Made by a program: the position numbers and the translations under genes. DNA of 64,000 nucleotides from Sphingobacterium sp. GVS05A. GTDB lineage: Bacteria > Bacteroidota > Bacteroidia > Sphingobacteriales > Sphingobacteriaceae. This document shows positions 34,901-44,942 of the stretch, piece after piece. The notes beneath the pieces were generated by a model, which did no database searches, was not told where the DNA came from, and saw nothing but the letters and a program-made list of their open reading frames with translations. The stretch spans positions 310,001-374,000 of the forward strand of contig NZ_JAHXYR010000007.1 of the NCBI RefSeq assembly GCF_019969845.1, read 5' to 3'. How positions within the stretch are numbered: position 1 is the first letter of the stretch; each line of letters opens with the position of its first letter.

Positions 34901-34927
34901 ACTGTTTAAATGGATTGGTTTCTTACA

Positions 34928-37333
34928 TTATTCATCCCTTAATTTTTCAACCGGATTAAATCGGGTCGTCCGAAATACGATGAAGCCTACCAATAGACCA
35001 AGTACGCTCAGCAGTATGCCTAGTGGCAACAGGTAGGTAAATGCATTGATTTCTATCCGGATGATATAGTTCTGTAGCCAATGTTGCATCAGCATATAGC
35101 TAGATGGTACTGTAACCAAAACCGCTAACAAAAATATGCCATAGTATTCCTTCGAAAATAACAGCATCAAATGTGCTAATGAGGCACCTAGTACTTTGCG
35201 GATACCTACTTCCTTGTTACGGAGATGGATCGATAGGGAGATCAGACCGGTCAGCCCCAATACAACGATCAAAAGTGAAACAGCACTTGCAATCTGTGCT
35301 GCCCGGTGCAGTTGCAGTTCCGTCTCATATAAACCTTTGATGCGGTCATCCATAAATTGATACTTAAATGGTGCATCGGGCATTAATTCTTTCCATTTCT
35401 TTTCCAGCCCTTGTACCGCGCTGGACAGTTGGCCCGGTTTTAAACGGATACTCAGGTATCGGTATTGGAAATTTTCATGGATATCTGTCCAGACAATAGC
35501 TGGAGATGCCCGGTGAAGAGAATTTGCGACAAAGTTGTCGGTGACGCCCACAATGGTCATCTTAACATTTGGGTCGTTCAGCGCGATCTGTTGACCGATC
35601 GCATTTTCGCCATTACTGAAGCCAAAATCTTCCATGGCTTTCTTGTTGATCACAACGGATCTATTTGTGGTATTTGTCACCGCATTTTTGGGTAAAAAGC
35701 TACCCGCCAATAGGGGGATTTCATAGGTTTCCAGAAAATAACTGTCACTGTTAATTCGTTGGACCTGTACGTCCGTATCGTTGTTATTGCCAAAAGCCGG
35801 TTGCATATTGAAGCCTAATAACCCCGGTGTTTCATAGGAAAGGCTCACGGACTGAACCGCTGATTCCTGCAGCAGCTCATGCCGAATGGCCTCCATTTTC
35901 CGGATACCATTTTCGGACCAGTCCCTTGGTGCCTGTACCGTCAACAGATAATCTTTGTTGTATCCTAAATTGCTATTTATAAATAGATTGACCTGTTTGG
36001 AGATAATCAAGGTACAGACCAAGAGGAGCAGCGCAACAGCGAACTGAAAGAACAATAGCGCTTTTCGAACCAATTGCTTGTTACCCAATGCGGAGAACTG
36101 ATTTTTGACCGAAGGAAGTATCTTGATATTGGACAACTTAATTGCCGGGTATAGTCCCGCAAGCATACCGATCACTACAGTCAATAAGGCCAATAAACCG
36201 AAAAAATAGCCCGGTAAATTGATTAGAGACGGTAGCTCGCGCATCAGTACATGTGCAAACAAAGAGCGTACTATGCTATAGATGGGTAGACTGATCAATG
36301 CTGCAATAGCTACGATAAGGATATATTCTGTCAGCAACTGCCTTACCAATTGTGGTCTGGAAGAACCCATAATCTTGCGCACACCGATTTCTTTCAACCG
36401 CGTAATATGCTGTGCAATACTAAAATTGATAAAGTTGATGATCGCCATGACCAGGATAAAAATGGCAATCCAGATTAGGGTCTGCATCATCTTGCGAACA
36501 GCACCTTGATTATCGTCTAGATAATAACTTTTCAAGGGTTTTAGGCTCGGGCTGTACTGGTTGGCGAATTCCTTATCGGTATTTTTGTGAACCAGCGTTT
36601 GAATTGCCGCATCCAGTTGTTGCGTCGTCACCCCAGTTTTCAATTCGAGATAACCTGCGATGTAAGGATTATTCCAGTTATCCACAGATCTGCCGAAATA
36701 TTCTTCGTTGGCAATGGGCAGAAAAATATCGGAATGCATATCCTTTGTCAGATCCATGACCGCATTTTGTACAGCAGTTTTTATCACGGCAGTAATTTCA
36801 AAATCATATTTTTCGCCTTTGAAATTTTTAATCTGCAAGGTTTTTCCCAGCACATTTATGTTTCCAAAATATTTTAACGCTGCTTGGTCAGTGATCACCA
36901 CAGAAAAGGGATTATTCAGCGCGGTCTTGGGATTGCCTGCTAAAAGTTCAAAACCAAACATGGTTAAAAGGCTTGGATCACCGAGGGCCATTCCTTCTTC
37001 GTGGATCGTAGCTCCATTTGCGATAATACCTGTCAGTCCATCGATACGATAATAGTTGGCCACCAAATTGGGGTATTCTTCATACAGGGCTTTGGGTAGC
37101 GCCCCGATTGTGGTCAAATTGATCCCAAATCCTTCTTTCTTATACTTGCTCTGTAATAGAAATTGCTGATCTATATTTTTGATTTTGCTATTTACCTGTA
37201 GAACATCCCATACATAGGCCCCGACCAGTAGTAAAAAAGTAATCCCAAGGGTCAATCCAACTAGGTTGATCAGGTTTTGAATTTTTTTCTTTCGAATATT
37301 CCGCCAGGCAATCTTGAAGTTTGTAAAAGTCAT
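34928..37333 (-). CDS. ABC permease P4, double FtsX
   Basis: 801 residues from ATG 37333 (MTFTNFKIAWRNI); the frame is open 11 codons upstream, but the chosen start matches the paralogues. Coupling motifs are KEIGVRKIMGSS and KEVGIRKVLGAS. The C-terminus is the most divergent, TRFNPVEKLRDE. It is the first gene of the P4-P3 unit, with promoter C upstream and a leader of about 71 bases. Confidence 0.92.
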   Translation of the reverse strand: MTFTNFKIAWRNIRKKKIQNLINLVGLTLGITFLLLVGAYVWDVLQVNSKIKNIDQQFLLQSKYKKEGFGINLTTIGALPKALYEEYPNLVANYYRIDGLTGIIANGATIHEEGMALGDPSLLTMFGFELLAGNPKTALNNPFSVVITDQAALKYFGNINVLGKTLQIKNFKGEKYDFEITAVIKTAVQNAVMDLTKDMHSDIFLPIANEEYFGRSVDNWNNPYIAGYLELKTGVTTQQLDAAIQTLVHKNTDKEFANQYSPSLKPLKSYYLDDNQGAVRKMMQTLIWIAIFILVMAIINFINFSIAQHITRLKEIGVRKIMGSSRPQLVRQLLTEYILIVAIAALISLPIYSIVRSLFAHVLMRELPSLINLPGYFFGLLALLTVVIGMLAGLYPAIKLSNIKILPSVKNQFSALGNKQLVRKALLFFQFAVALLLLVCTLIISKQVNLFINSNLGYNKDYLLTVQAPRDWSENGIRKMEAIRHELLQESAVQSVSLSYETPGLLGFNMQPAFGNNNDTDVQVQRINSDSYFLETYEIPLLAGSFLPKNAVTNTTNRSVVINKKAMEDFGFSNGENAIGQQIALNDPNVKMTIVGVTDNFVANSLHRASPAIVWTDIHENFQYRYLSIRLKPGQLSSAVQGLEKKWKELMPDAPFKYQFMDDRIKGLYETELQLHRAAQIASAVSLLIVVLGLTGLISLSIHLRNKEVGIRKVLGASLAHLMLLFSKEYYGIFLLAVLVTVPSSYMLMQHWLQNYIIRIEINAFTYLLPLGILLSVLGLLVGFIVFRTTRFNPVEKLRDE

Positions 37334-37414
37334 TGTCACTCGTATAAGGTTTATTCCCATCACCACAAACGGATCGCATGCAGGCTTTGGTTTTTGCCAA
37401 TTTGTGTACGATAA

Positions 37415-37430
37415 TACAAATCCTTAGCCA
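37415..37430 (-). promoter_or_regulatory. Sigma-54-like promoter C (P4-P3)
   Basis: On the minus strand TGGCTAAGGATTTGTA keeps the -24 GG and -12 TTG at sigma-54 spacing, with one change (TGGCT) from the sister sites. The predicted start is near 37404. The dyads begin 53 bases upstream. Confidence 0.62.
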
Positions 37431-37483
37431 AGCCTGTAGTTTGTTGATTGTTAGTTTGTTAAAATGGCTTTCGTCGAGGGAAC

Positions 37484-37520
37484 TGTCCGATTTCGGACAG
37501 TCATTGTACACCCGCGAACA
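37484..37520. promoter_or_regulatory. Paired 16-bp dyads C, putative activator sites
   Basis: On the minus strand the distal site is TGTTCGCGGGTGTACA (37505-37520) and the proximal site is TGTCCGAAATCGGACA (37484-37499), a perfect dyad, separated by 5 bases. The remaining part of the 296-bp P5-P4 gap (37521-37629) shows short complementary segments (CCAGAC/GTCTGG, GGATAGC/GCTATCC) but no clear terminator. Confidence 0.75.
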
Positions 37521-37629
37521 CCTCGGTCTGGTCGATTCCTCGAACGGATAGCAAATAACCAGACAGGTAAATCTGACCTAGCTTAAGCTATCCATAGGAT
37601 TGCTTATCTCGTGTTTGATAGTTTCCTTT

Positions 37630-40014
37630 CTATTCGTCCCTTAAACTATCAACAGGATTGGCTGTAGCGGCTTTTAAAGTTTGTAGGGATACCACGGCAA
37701 TCGTTAAAATAAGCCCAACGCAAAAAGCCAATACAAAGATCCACCAGTCCATACTGATCCGAAATGGGAAATTGTCCAGCCAGCGGTTCATAAGATAATA
37801 GGCCAGCGGTGTCGCAACTACAAAGGCGATGGTGATCCATTTGAAGAAATCTTGTGACAACAATACAATAATACCTGTTATCGAAGAACCTAACACTTTC
37901 CGGATTCCGATTTCTTTTGTTCGTTTCAGGATGCTGATGGAGAGCAATCCTAGAAAACCGAGCATACTGATGCTTATCGCGACGATAGCAGCGATCCAGA
38001 TCAGTTTTTCCAGTAATGCTTCTTTCTTGTAGAGCTGAGCAATCTGCTGATCATAGAATTTGTATTGGAACACTTCATCGGGATACCAGTTTTTCCATTG
38101 TTGTTCCAGATCTTTCACGAGCAGCTGATGATCGGTGCCTTTTAGTTTAATCGCCACATTTTTTAACCGTGTTTCGTTATACCCAATTACTGTAGGGGAG
38201 ATGGGTTCGTTCAGCGAATTGGTGCTAAAGTCTGCAACAACACCTACTATTGTTCCCGCTTGTTCTTCGTTCAACCCGCCGGCGTTTAAAGACTTGCCGA
38301 TAATATCATTGGGATCTTTAAAGCCCAATGCGGCAGCCATATTCTTGTTGACCAGAAATTCTGGCTTCTGCGGATTGTCATTGAAATTTTTTCCTGCCAA
38401 TAATTTGATGTTAAATGTGCTGATATAGGCAGAATCCCCGATAGCATATCGGGCAGGCCATTTCTCCCATTCCGTTCTGTTGTCAAACTGGATGGTTCCG
38501 CCCCAGACCTTTTCAGATGAAGGTGGATTATCGCTAAAAGTATAGGATTGAATATCGGTTCTATTGTTGATGAAATGAGCGATTTTCGCTTTTGATTGGA
38601 TCATTTTTTTTGTGAACGGAAGCAGGATAACTTGCTCTCTGCTGAATCCAATATCTGTGTTTTTGAGGTGATTTACCTGTAAGACAATAACGAAAGTGGC
38701 AATCAGCAGCGTCATGGCGATCACATTCTGAAACACAATAAGCGTTTTGCGGCTAAAACTCCAGGGGCCTAGGGTCAGCTTTTTCAGTGCCTGCTGGATG
38801 TTCATCCGGTTGACGAAAATCAGTGGATAGATGGAAGTTAATAGACTGGTTAAAATCCAGATAACACCAATGATCGCTATAAATGACAGGGGATGGATAA
38901 TCTGTATGGGTTCATTCGGAAAAAGAGCCTGATTTGCCCAATTTGAAAAGATCAGCAATAAAACTAAGGCAAAGATAACAGCAGCAGCGGTCAGGATCAG
39001 GGTTTCGATCAGAAACTGAATATATAGCTGTCTTTTGGAACTACCCAATACCTTTCTCACGCCCATTTCTACACTGTGGTTCATTTGTCTGGCAAAGGTG
39101 ATGTTGCTGTAATTGACCAAAGCCATGATACTGACCCCGATTGCAATTGCGACTAGGATATTAAGAAGTGTACGTTGTGTTCCCTTTCCGTAATTTGTGT
39201 CAAAATGGTAACTTGTCAATGGCAGGAGTTTATAATTGAATGTCTGTAGTACATCTTTGTGCCAATACTTGGCAACAAGCGTACGAATGGCCTGTTCAAC
39301 GGTACTTTTATCGGCTGCATTTTTTAAGGTGACAAGAATATTATTACTAGAGTTGATAAAGCCCCAATTGTTAAAGAATCCATCATCTTGAGGGATCTGC
39401 CATAAAGTAGCGACAGAACTTTGTGAAAAATAGACTTCTGAGCGGAAGTCTGAATTTTTGTTGCTGTCATCGATGATACCCACAACTTTTACGGGGAATT
39501 TACTGTCGACCAAGATCGTTTTGCCTAAGGGGTTATCGTTATTAAAATAAGTTTTGGCAATTGTTTTGGTCAACGCGACAGTGTTAGGCTGATCCAGATC
39601 TTTTGGGGATCCCTCCAGCCAGGGGAAATTTAAGGTGTTGAAATATTCTGATGAAACAAAAGCGGCTTTGCCCTCTGTTTTATACAGTTGATCCGCAATC
39701 CGTAGCATCAAGTCTTTATTATCCATATACAATGCTGTTCGCTCCACTTGTGGAATTTCACGTGAAATAGCGTTGTACATGGCATAGGATCCGCCTTTGC
39801 TATGCTCTACCTGCTCTAGTTTGAGATCCTGTACGACTAGAAAGGTGCGATCTTTATCGGTATGAAACTGATCAAAACTATATTGGAAGCTGTTATAGCT
39901 ATAGATAAATAAGCTACATGCAATTGCCAAGCCTAAACCAGCAATTGTTAAAAAGGTATAATAGCTATGTTTCAATAGTTGCCGTAGCGCTGATCTGAAA
40001 TATGTTTTAATCAT
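37630..40014 (-). CDS. ABC permease P5, double FtsX
   Basis: A 794-residue permease. Coupling motifs are VEMGVRKVLGSS and KEIGIRKVLGSS; the end is ATANPVDSLRDE. Distinctive is the helix 1 region, ALRQLLKHSYYTFLTIAGLG, without the usual AWRN. It is the last gene of the five-gene unit D (P9 to P5), 50 bases after P6. Confidence 0.93.
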   Translation of the reverse strand: MIKTYFRSALRQLLKHSYYTFLTIAGLGLAIACSLFIYSYNSFQYSFDQFHTDKDRTFLVVQDLKLEQVEHSKGGSYAMYNAISREIPQVERTALYMDNKDLMLRIADQLYKTEGKAAFVSSEYFNTLNFPWLEGSPKDLDQPNTVALTKTIAKTYFNNDNPLGKTILVDSKFPVKVVGIIDDSNKNSDFRSEVYFSQSSVATLWQIPQDDGFFNNWGFINSSNNILVTLKNAADKSTVEQAIRTLVAKYWHKDVLQTFNYKLLPLTSYHFDTNYGKGTQRTLLNILVAIAIGVSIMALVNYSNITFARQMNHSVEMGVRKVLGSSKRQLYIQFLIETLILTAAAVIFALVLLLIFSNWANQALFPNEPIQIIHPLSFIAIIGVIWILTSLLTSIYPLIFVNRMNIQQALKKLTLGPWSFSRKTLIVFQNVIAMTLLIATFVIVLQVNHLKNTDIGFSREQVILLPFTKKMIQSKAKIAHFINNRTDIQSYTFSDNPPSSEKVWGGTIQFDNRTEWEKWPARYAIGDSAYISTFNIKLLAGKNFNDNPQKPEFLVNKNMAAALGFKDPNDIIGKSLNAGGLNEEQAGTIVGVVADFSTNSLNEPISPTVIGYNETRLKNVAIKLKGTDHQLLVKDLEQQWKNWYPDEVFQYKFYDQQIAQLYKKEALLEKLIWIAAIVAISISMLGFLGLLSISILKRTKEIGIRKVLGSSITGIIVLLSQDFFKWITIAFVVATPLAYYLMNRWLDNFPFRISMDWWIFVLAFCVGLILTIAVVSLQTLKAATANPVDSLRDE

Positions 40015-40064
40015 AATTTTATTGTGTTGCGTTTACAATATCATTTTTTTTGTCGTCTTGGCGG

Positions 40065-42470
40065 TTATTCCTCCCGCAGGCTATTGACGGGATTTGCTAC
40101 AGCTGCCTTGATGGCTTGTGAACTCACTGTCAGCAGTGCGATCAGTACAGCAAGTAGCCCTGCAAGGGCAAACATCCACCATTGTATTTCAATGCGGTAA
40201 GCAAAATTTTCCAGCCATTTGTGCATCGCCCACCAGGCTATCGGTGAAGAAATTACAATAGCGATTAGGACAAGTTTGATAAATTCTGCCGAAAGCATCC
40301 CTGTAATACCCGGAACAGAAGCGCCGATGACCTTACGGATACCGATTTCTTTCCGGCGCTGGTTTGCCGTAAAAATAGCTAATCCAAATAAACCTAGACA
40401 AGCGACAAAAATCGTCAGTCCGGCGAATATGCTCAACAATTTTCCGGTTTTGACTTCGGCCTGATAGGTTTGGGCATAGCGCTCATCGAGGAAAGAATAA
40501 TTGAATGGAATATCGGAAGGGAAGGCGTCGTATTCTGCTTTCAACTTTTGAATCAGTGCTTCAGTATCTTTTGTCTCTGTTTTGACAATCAGACTCCCAG
40601 CCTGATCGCCCAATACCATGACCAGGGGCGAGATGGGTTCGTGTAGTGATTTAAAATGAAAATCTTTGACAACACCTACGACACGATAGGTTTTATTATC
40701 CTTATTGGTCAATGTACGGCCAAGGCTTTTTCCTTTCCAACCTAGATCTTTTGCTGCGGTTTCATTCACGATAATGGATAAGGTATCGTTACCAAAAGCC
40801 TTTGAAAAATTTCGGCCCTCATGAAGCTGCATACCCATTGCAGCAATATATTCCTCGTCTACATCATAACGTAGTGTTTTGACCCATTTTTCGGTGTTTC
40901 CGTCCGGATAGACAAAAAAGTTATTGTTGTTGGTTTCTCCAGCGGGTAGGTAAGATGAGCGGGAAATATGCTTGATGCGACTGTCTTCAGATAATAGCTT
41001 GACGTACGTTTTTTCGTTTTCGCCCAAGGGCCAGCTCTGGAGCACAATGACATTCTCTTTTTCATAGCCTAATTTGATGTTCCGCATATAATCGAGCTGC
41101 CGGACAACAACTACAGTACAGAAAATGAGCCCCACGGAAATAATAAACTGAAAGACCACAAGGCTGCTCCTGAGATTGAACCGTTTTGTAGATCGCAACA
41201 AACGTCCTTTTAATACAACCAAAGGGTTGAATGCTGATAGATATAAGGCAGAATACGTGCTCGAAAATAGGCCTACCAGTAAGCCGAATGCGAGTAGGAG
41301 CGGGATTATTTTGGCAAAATCGAGCTGATGGATTGCAATAGATTTACCCGATAATTGATTAAATAGGGGAAGAGCCAGTAAAACAATCCCGACGGCCAGA
41401 AACAAAGCCAGATAGGTCAGCAGAATGCCTTCAGATAGGAACTGACGGATCAGACTTTGCTTGTCGGCGCCGAGTACTTTCCGTACACCCACTTCCCTAC
41501 TTCTCCGGAAACCACTTGCCGTTGATAGGTTCATAAAATTGATCGTCGCGATCAATAACATAAACAGCGCTATAGCACTAAAAATATAGATATACCGGAT
41601 ATCACCGGATGGACTTAGATCGTAGCTAAAATTGGAATGCAGATGGATATCGGTTAGGGGCTGTAAATAGAGACCTATTGTATTGCCTGATTTTTTATAA
41701 TCCTCATAGCTCATTCCGAATCCAGCCATAAACTGAGCGCCAACATGTTTGTCAAATAAGGTCGTTAGGTTTTTCTCTAGACTTTTTAATGAGGTATTTT
41801 CTGCGAGCAGCGCATAAGTATAATACTCGGATGTCATCCAGGAGTTTGAACGGGAGTCTTCCAGTGCCGCCATTGAGGTGAAAATATCAAAATGGAAGTG
41901 GGAGTTTCTGGGAATATCCTTCATTACCCCAGTAATTTTTAGGATATTTTGATCACCTTTTATGGTGAGATCCCGACCTACAACATCTGTTGTTCCAAAA
42001 TATTTACGTGCCATGGATTCAGATATTACCGCGGTATAGGGCATCTTCACGGCGGTATTCGCATCACCTTTGATAAGAGGCAAGGTGAATATTTTAAAGA
42101 AGGAGGCATCCACATAGGCCATCTGTTCATCACGAAAAACCTTATCGCCAACCGTAAATAAGGGTGCTCCACCTTGTCGCAAACGTGCTGTTTCCTGTAC
42201 TTCGGCTAATTCAGCCTTCATTGTGGCTGCCACAGGTGGCATGACATGCGCCTCATTCATCGTTCCCCCTTGTACCGTACCCCGAAAGACGACACGTACA
42301 ATACGATTTGCATTTGTATTGAATCGATCAAAACTGAACTCATCCGCGACATATAGGCTTATCAGTAAGCAGATCGCAATCCCCAAGGCTAACCCAGTGA
42401 TATTGATGATCGAGGTGGAAGAATTTCTTCTTAGATTCCGCCACGCTATTTTTAGATTGTTCTTTATCAT
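40065..42470 (-). CDS. ABC permease P6, double FtsX
   Basis: 801 residues from ATG 42470 (MIKNNLKIAWRNLRRN). The frame is open 18 codons upstream, but that stretch overlaps the end of P7 and is not conserved. Coupling motifs are REVGVRKVLGADK and KEIGIRKVIGAS; the end is AVANPVNSLREE. The first FtsX motif is preceded by FMNLSTASGFRRS, shared in form with P8, P9 and P13. Confidence 0.92.
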   Translation of the reverse strand: MIKNNLKIAWRNLRRNSSTSIINITGLALGIAICLLISLYVADEFSFDRFNTNANRIVRVVFRGTVQGGTMNEAHVMPPVAATMKAELAEVQETARLRQGGAPLFTVGDKVFRDEQMAYVDASFFKIFTLPLIKGDANTAVKMPYTAVISESMARKYFGTTDVVGRDLTIKGDQNILKITGVMKDIPRNSHFHFDIFTSMAALEDSRSNSWMTSEYYTYALLAENTSLKSLEKNLTTLFDKHVGAQFMAGFGMSYEDYKKSGNTIGLYLQPLTDIHLHSNFSYDLSPSGDIRYIYIFSAIALFMLLIATINFMNLSTASGFRRSREVGVRKVLGADKQSLIRQFLSEGILLTYLALFLAVGIVLLALPLFNQLSGKSIAIHQLDFAKIIPLLLAFGLLVGLFSSTYSALYLSAFNPLVVLKGRLLRSTKRFNLRSSLVVFQFIISVGLIFCTVVVVRQLDYMRNIKLGYEKENVIVLQSWPLGENEKTYVKLLSEDSRIKHISRSSYLPAGETNNNNFFVYPDGNTEKWVKTLRYDVDEEYIAAMGMQLHEGRNFSKAFGNDTLSIIVNETAAKDLGWKGKSLGRTLTNKDNKTYRVVGVVKDFHFKSLHEPISPLVMVLGDQAGSLIVKTETKDTEALIQKLKAEYDAFPSDIPFNYSFLDERYAQTYQAEVKTGKLLSIFAGLTIFVACLGLFGLAIFTANQRRKEIGIRKVIGASVPGITGMLSAEFIKLVLIAIVISSPIAWWAMHKWLENFAYRIEIQWWMFALAGLLAVLIALLTVSSQAIKAAVANPVNSLREE

Positions 42471-42501
42471 AATGGGATCGTATTGGTTGGTAGTATTTAT
42501 G

Positions 42502-44892
42502 TTATTCGTCCCGTAAACTATCAACAGGATTGACTAACGCTGCCCGGATTGTTTGAATATTTACAGTAATCATACTGACAAATAAAAGTGAGAGTCCGGC
42601 GGTAATAAAGAACCACCATTGCACTTCTATTTTATAGGCATAGTCTTCGAGCCATTTATGAGAAAAATACCAAGCTATTGGGCTGGCAACTAAAACGGAA
42701 AGAACGATCAAGGTCAAATAATCTTTCGAAAAAAGATGTGAAATATCCGTCACCGAAGCTCCCAGAACTTTGCGGATACCTATTTCTTTGGTGCGTTGTT
42801 CTAGGCTTTGCATGATTAAGCCAGTGATACCAAGTGTGGAAATCAATAATGTCAATGCGCTGAATAGGACAAATAATTGTACTTGCTTGTTTTCCTTCTC
42901 ATACTGTTTAGCTATTAAATCGTCCACCCAGTTAAATGAAATTAGTTTATCTGGATAGGTTTTTTGGAGAATTTTCAAGGCCGATTGGATGGTTTGCTGT
43001 TCCTGTCCTTCCTTGACTTTCATCAGGATATTGCCGCGGTCAAATTCTTTGGCCAGGATGACTGTTGGTACCCTGTTTTTGTGAAAGGACTCGCTGTGGA
43101 AGTCTTTGACAATTCCCACAGGAATAATTTGCAGATCTTTATACAATACATTGAGTTTGTCTATCCCGAGTTGCTCTGCTGTACTTTCGGTAATAAGGGC
43201 ATTGTTGATATTGTCTTCATCTTTGGATTCGTCAGTTTCGACATGCGCATAGTCTTCGGGAGTCAGCAGTCTTCCCTTGATCAATTGTATTCCCAATGTC
43301 TTGGGCAAATTTGAATCCCCACCGATAAAACTCACTTGGATATTTTTTTCTGGGTTATTTTTGTCGGCAATCGTTTTTGCCATATAACCAGATCCTTGAC
43401 TTGGAGTCCAGGCGGCGATGCTGACAGCTTCAATTCCTGAAAGTTGACTGATCTCCTCTCTCACAGCGGTACTATGTATTCCCATATTAAAATAAGTCGC
43501 ATTGAGGATATTCTTTACTTGTATTCCCAAAGGCGAAGACTGAATATAGGTTAGCTGTGATTTAATGGTGATCAGTCCGATGAGAACGACAATGGAAATG
43601 CTAAATTGGATTGAAATAAGTATCTTTTTGATCAATATTTCTCCTTTAGGAACCTTTGACAGTTTGTTTTTGAGGGCATCTGAACTTTTGATCCGAGAGA
43701 TTAACCATGCGGGATATAACCCAACCAAAAGTCCCAGCAGGACAGCTATTAGCAAAAAGCATGGGAGTAACATTGATTGGATGGATCTCGCATGAGCGAG
43801 ATCATATCCTAGAAAATTTTCAAGTTGAGGTAGACAGGCTTTAAAGAGTATCACACTAATTAAAGCTGAGGTAAAAAAGATCAATACCGTTTCCAATAAT
43901 AAGCGCCAGATTATTTGGTTCCTGCTGGCTCCAAGTACTTTATGTATATTCAGGTTTTTTAATTTCTTAATTGTTCTTACGGCATAAATATTTATGAAAT
44001 TGATACAGGAGATGATCAATACCAAAATAGCAACACCGACAAATATTTTAGTTGTTTTTGAGTTGCCACTGATTTTGTTATTTCTCAACGGTTCCATGTA
44101 GATGTCGTGAATGGGCTGTAGACGAAAAGATGTCGTGTTTTTGACCCCTGGGTTGAGAAAACCCTTATACCAGCTGTTTATTTTTTTCTCGAAGTCTGGT
44201 ATTGATGTTCCGGATTTCAACTGCAAAAACTGTTGTCTGTAATAACCTGAACCATCCCTTTGCAGTTCCATTGCCAGTTTAGGTAATAGCACAATGGCGG
44301 AAGTCCGTAGGGTGGAATTGTAGGGGAACTTTTCCATAACCCCTGTGATTACATAATCGTATGTTTTATTGGAATATGGGTCGGCACTTTGGATCACTTT
44401 TCCAATCACATTTTCACCTTTAAAGTATTTTTCTTTGAATTCGCTGTCAACGAGCAGGTTTGTTTTTCCTTGAATGAGCTGACTAGGGCTTCCTTCAAGG
44501 ATCTTGATGTTAAGCAGGTTCAGTATGTTTGGTTCTGCTTCCAATGCAGGTATAGCAATGGATTGTGTTGACTCTTTAGCCGTTTTTAGATAGATGTCTG
44601 TCGATTCTATATAGCTCTCATTCTGAACCTCCGGAAATAGTCGCCTTAGTTCAGAACTTAGATTCACAAAAGTTTGAGACATCTGCTGCTCTAGTCCTGC
44701 AGTTGAATCAAGGGTTACGATCCGAAAGAGACGATCTGCATTTTTCCAACTTTTGTCATAAGAATTTTCTTCAACAACGAGTGCAGACACTAGAAGACAA
44801 AGTGTTAAGCCGACGCTCAAACCGAATACATTTATCCAGACATATTGCTTATTTTTAATAATGCTTCGTAATGTAAGTTTAAATGTATTCAT
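42502..44892 (-). CDS. ABC permease P7, double FtsX
   Basis: A 796-residue permease with a degenerate first coupling motif, KNLNIHKVLGAS (conserved E, G and R replaced), and an intact second motif KEIGIRKVLGAS; the end is ALVNPVDSLRDE. It is the closest relative of P3 by its N-terminal segment. If the motif contacts the ATPase as in other FtsX-fold permeases, the two halves of P7 may engage ATPases unequally. It starts 50 bases after P8 and is followed by P6 after 31 bases. Confidence 0.92.
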   Translation of the reverse strand: MNTFKLTLRSIIKNKQYVWINVFGLSVGLTLCLLVSALVVEENSYDKSWKNADRLFRIVTLDSTAGLEQQMSQTFVNLSSELRRLFPEVQNESYIESTDIYLKTAKESTQSIAIPALEAEPNILNLLNIKILEGSPSQLIQGKTNLLVDSEFKEKYFKGENVIGKVIQSADPYSNKTYDYVITGVMEKFPYNSTLRTSAIVLLPKLAMELQRDGSGYYRQQFLQLKSGTSIPDFEKKINSWYKGFLNPGVKNTTSFRLQPIHDIYMEPLRNNKISGNSKTTKIFVGVAILVLIISCINFINIYAVRTIKKLKNLNIHKVLGASRNQIIWRLLLETVLIFFTSALISVILFKACLPQLENFLGYDLAHARSIQSMLLPCFLLIAVLLGLLVGLYPAWLISRIKSSDALKNKLSKVPKGEILIKKILISIQFSISIVVLIGLITIKSQLTYIQSSPLGIQVKNILNATYFNMGIHSTAVREEISQLSGIEAVSIAAWTPSQGSGYMAKTIADKNNPEKNIQVSFIGGDSNLPKTLGIQLIKGRLLTPEDYAHVETDESKDEDNINNALITESTAEQLGIDKLNVLYKDLQIIPVGIVKDFHSESFHKNRVPTVILAKEFDRGNILMKVKEGQEQQTIQSALKILQKTYPDKLISFNWVDDLIAKQYEKENKQVQLFVLFSALTLLISTLGITGLIMQSLEQRTKEIGIRKVLGASVTDISHLFSKDYLTLIVLSVLVASPIAWYFSHKWLEDYAYKIEVQWWFFITAGLSLLFVSMITVNIQTIRAALVNPVDSLRDE

Positions 44893-44942
44893 TGTTGCTT
44901 TATTGGTTTAAAATTTGAAAACTATTTATTACAGTTTACAAC

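Noticed and set aside
37391..37400. TTGCCA in TTTTTGCCAA as the -24 box of promoter C.
   Set aside because: No TTG/CAA partner lies at -12 spacing, and its distance to the dyads does not match the other three modules. The box at 37415-37430 fits both tests.
37188..37511. Cysteine-containing open frame antisense to frame, overlapping the P4 start and promoter C.
   Set aside because: It covers the P4 N-terminus in another frame and the conserved regulatory module, with no protein-like features.
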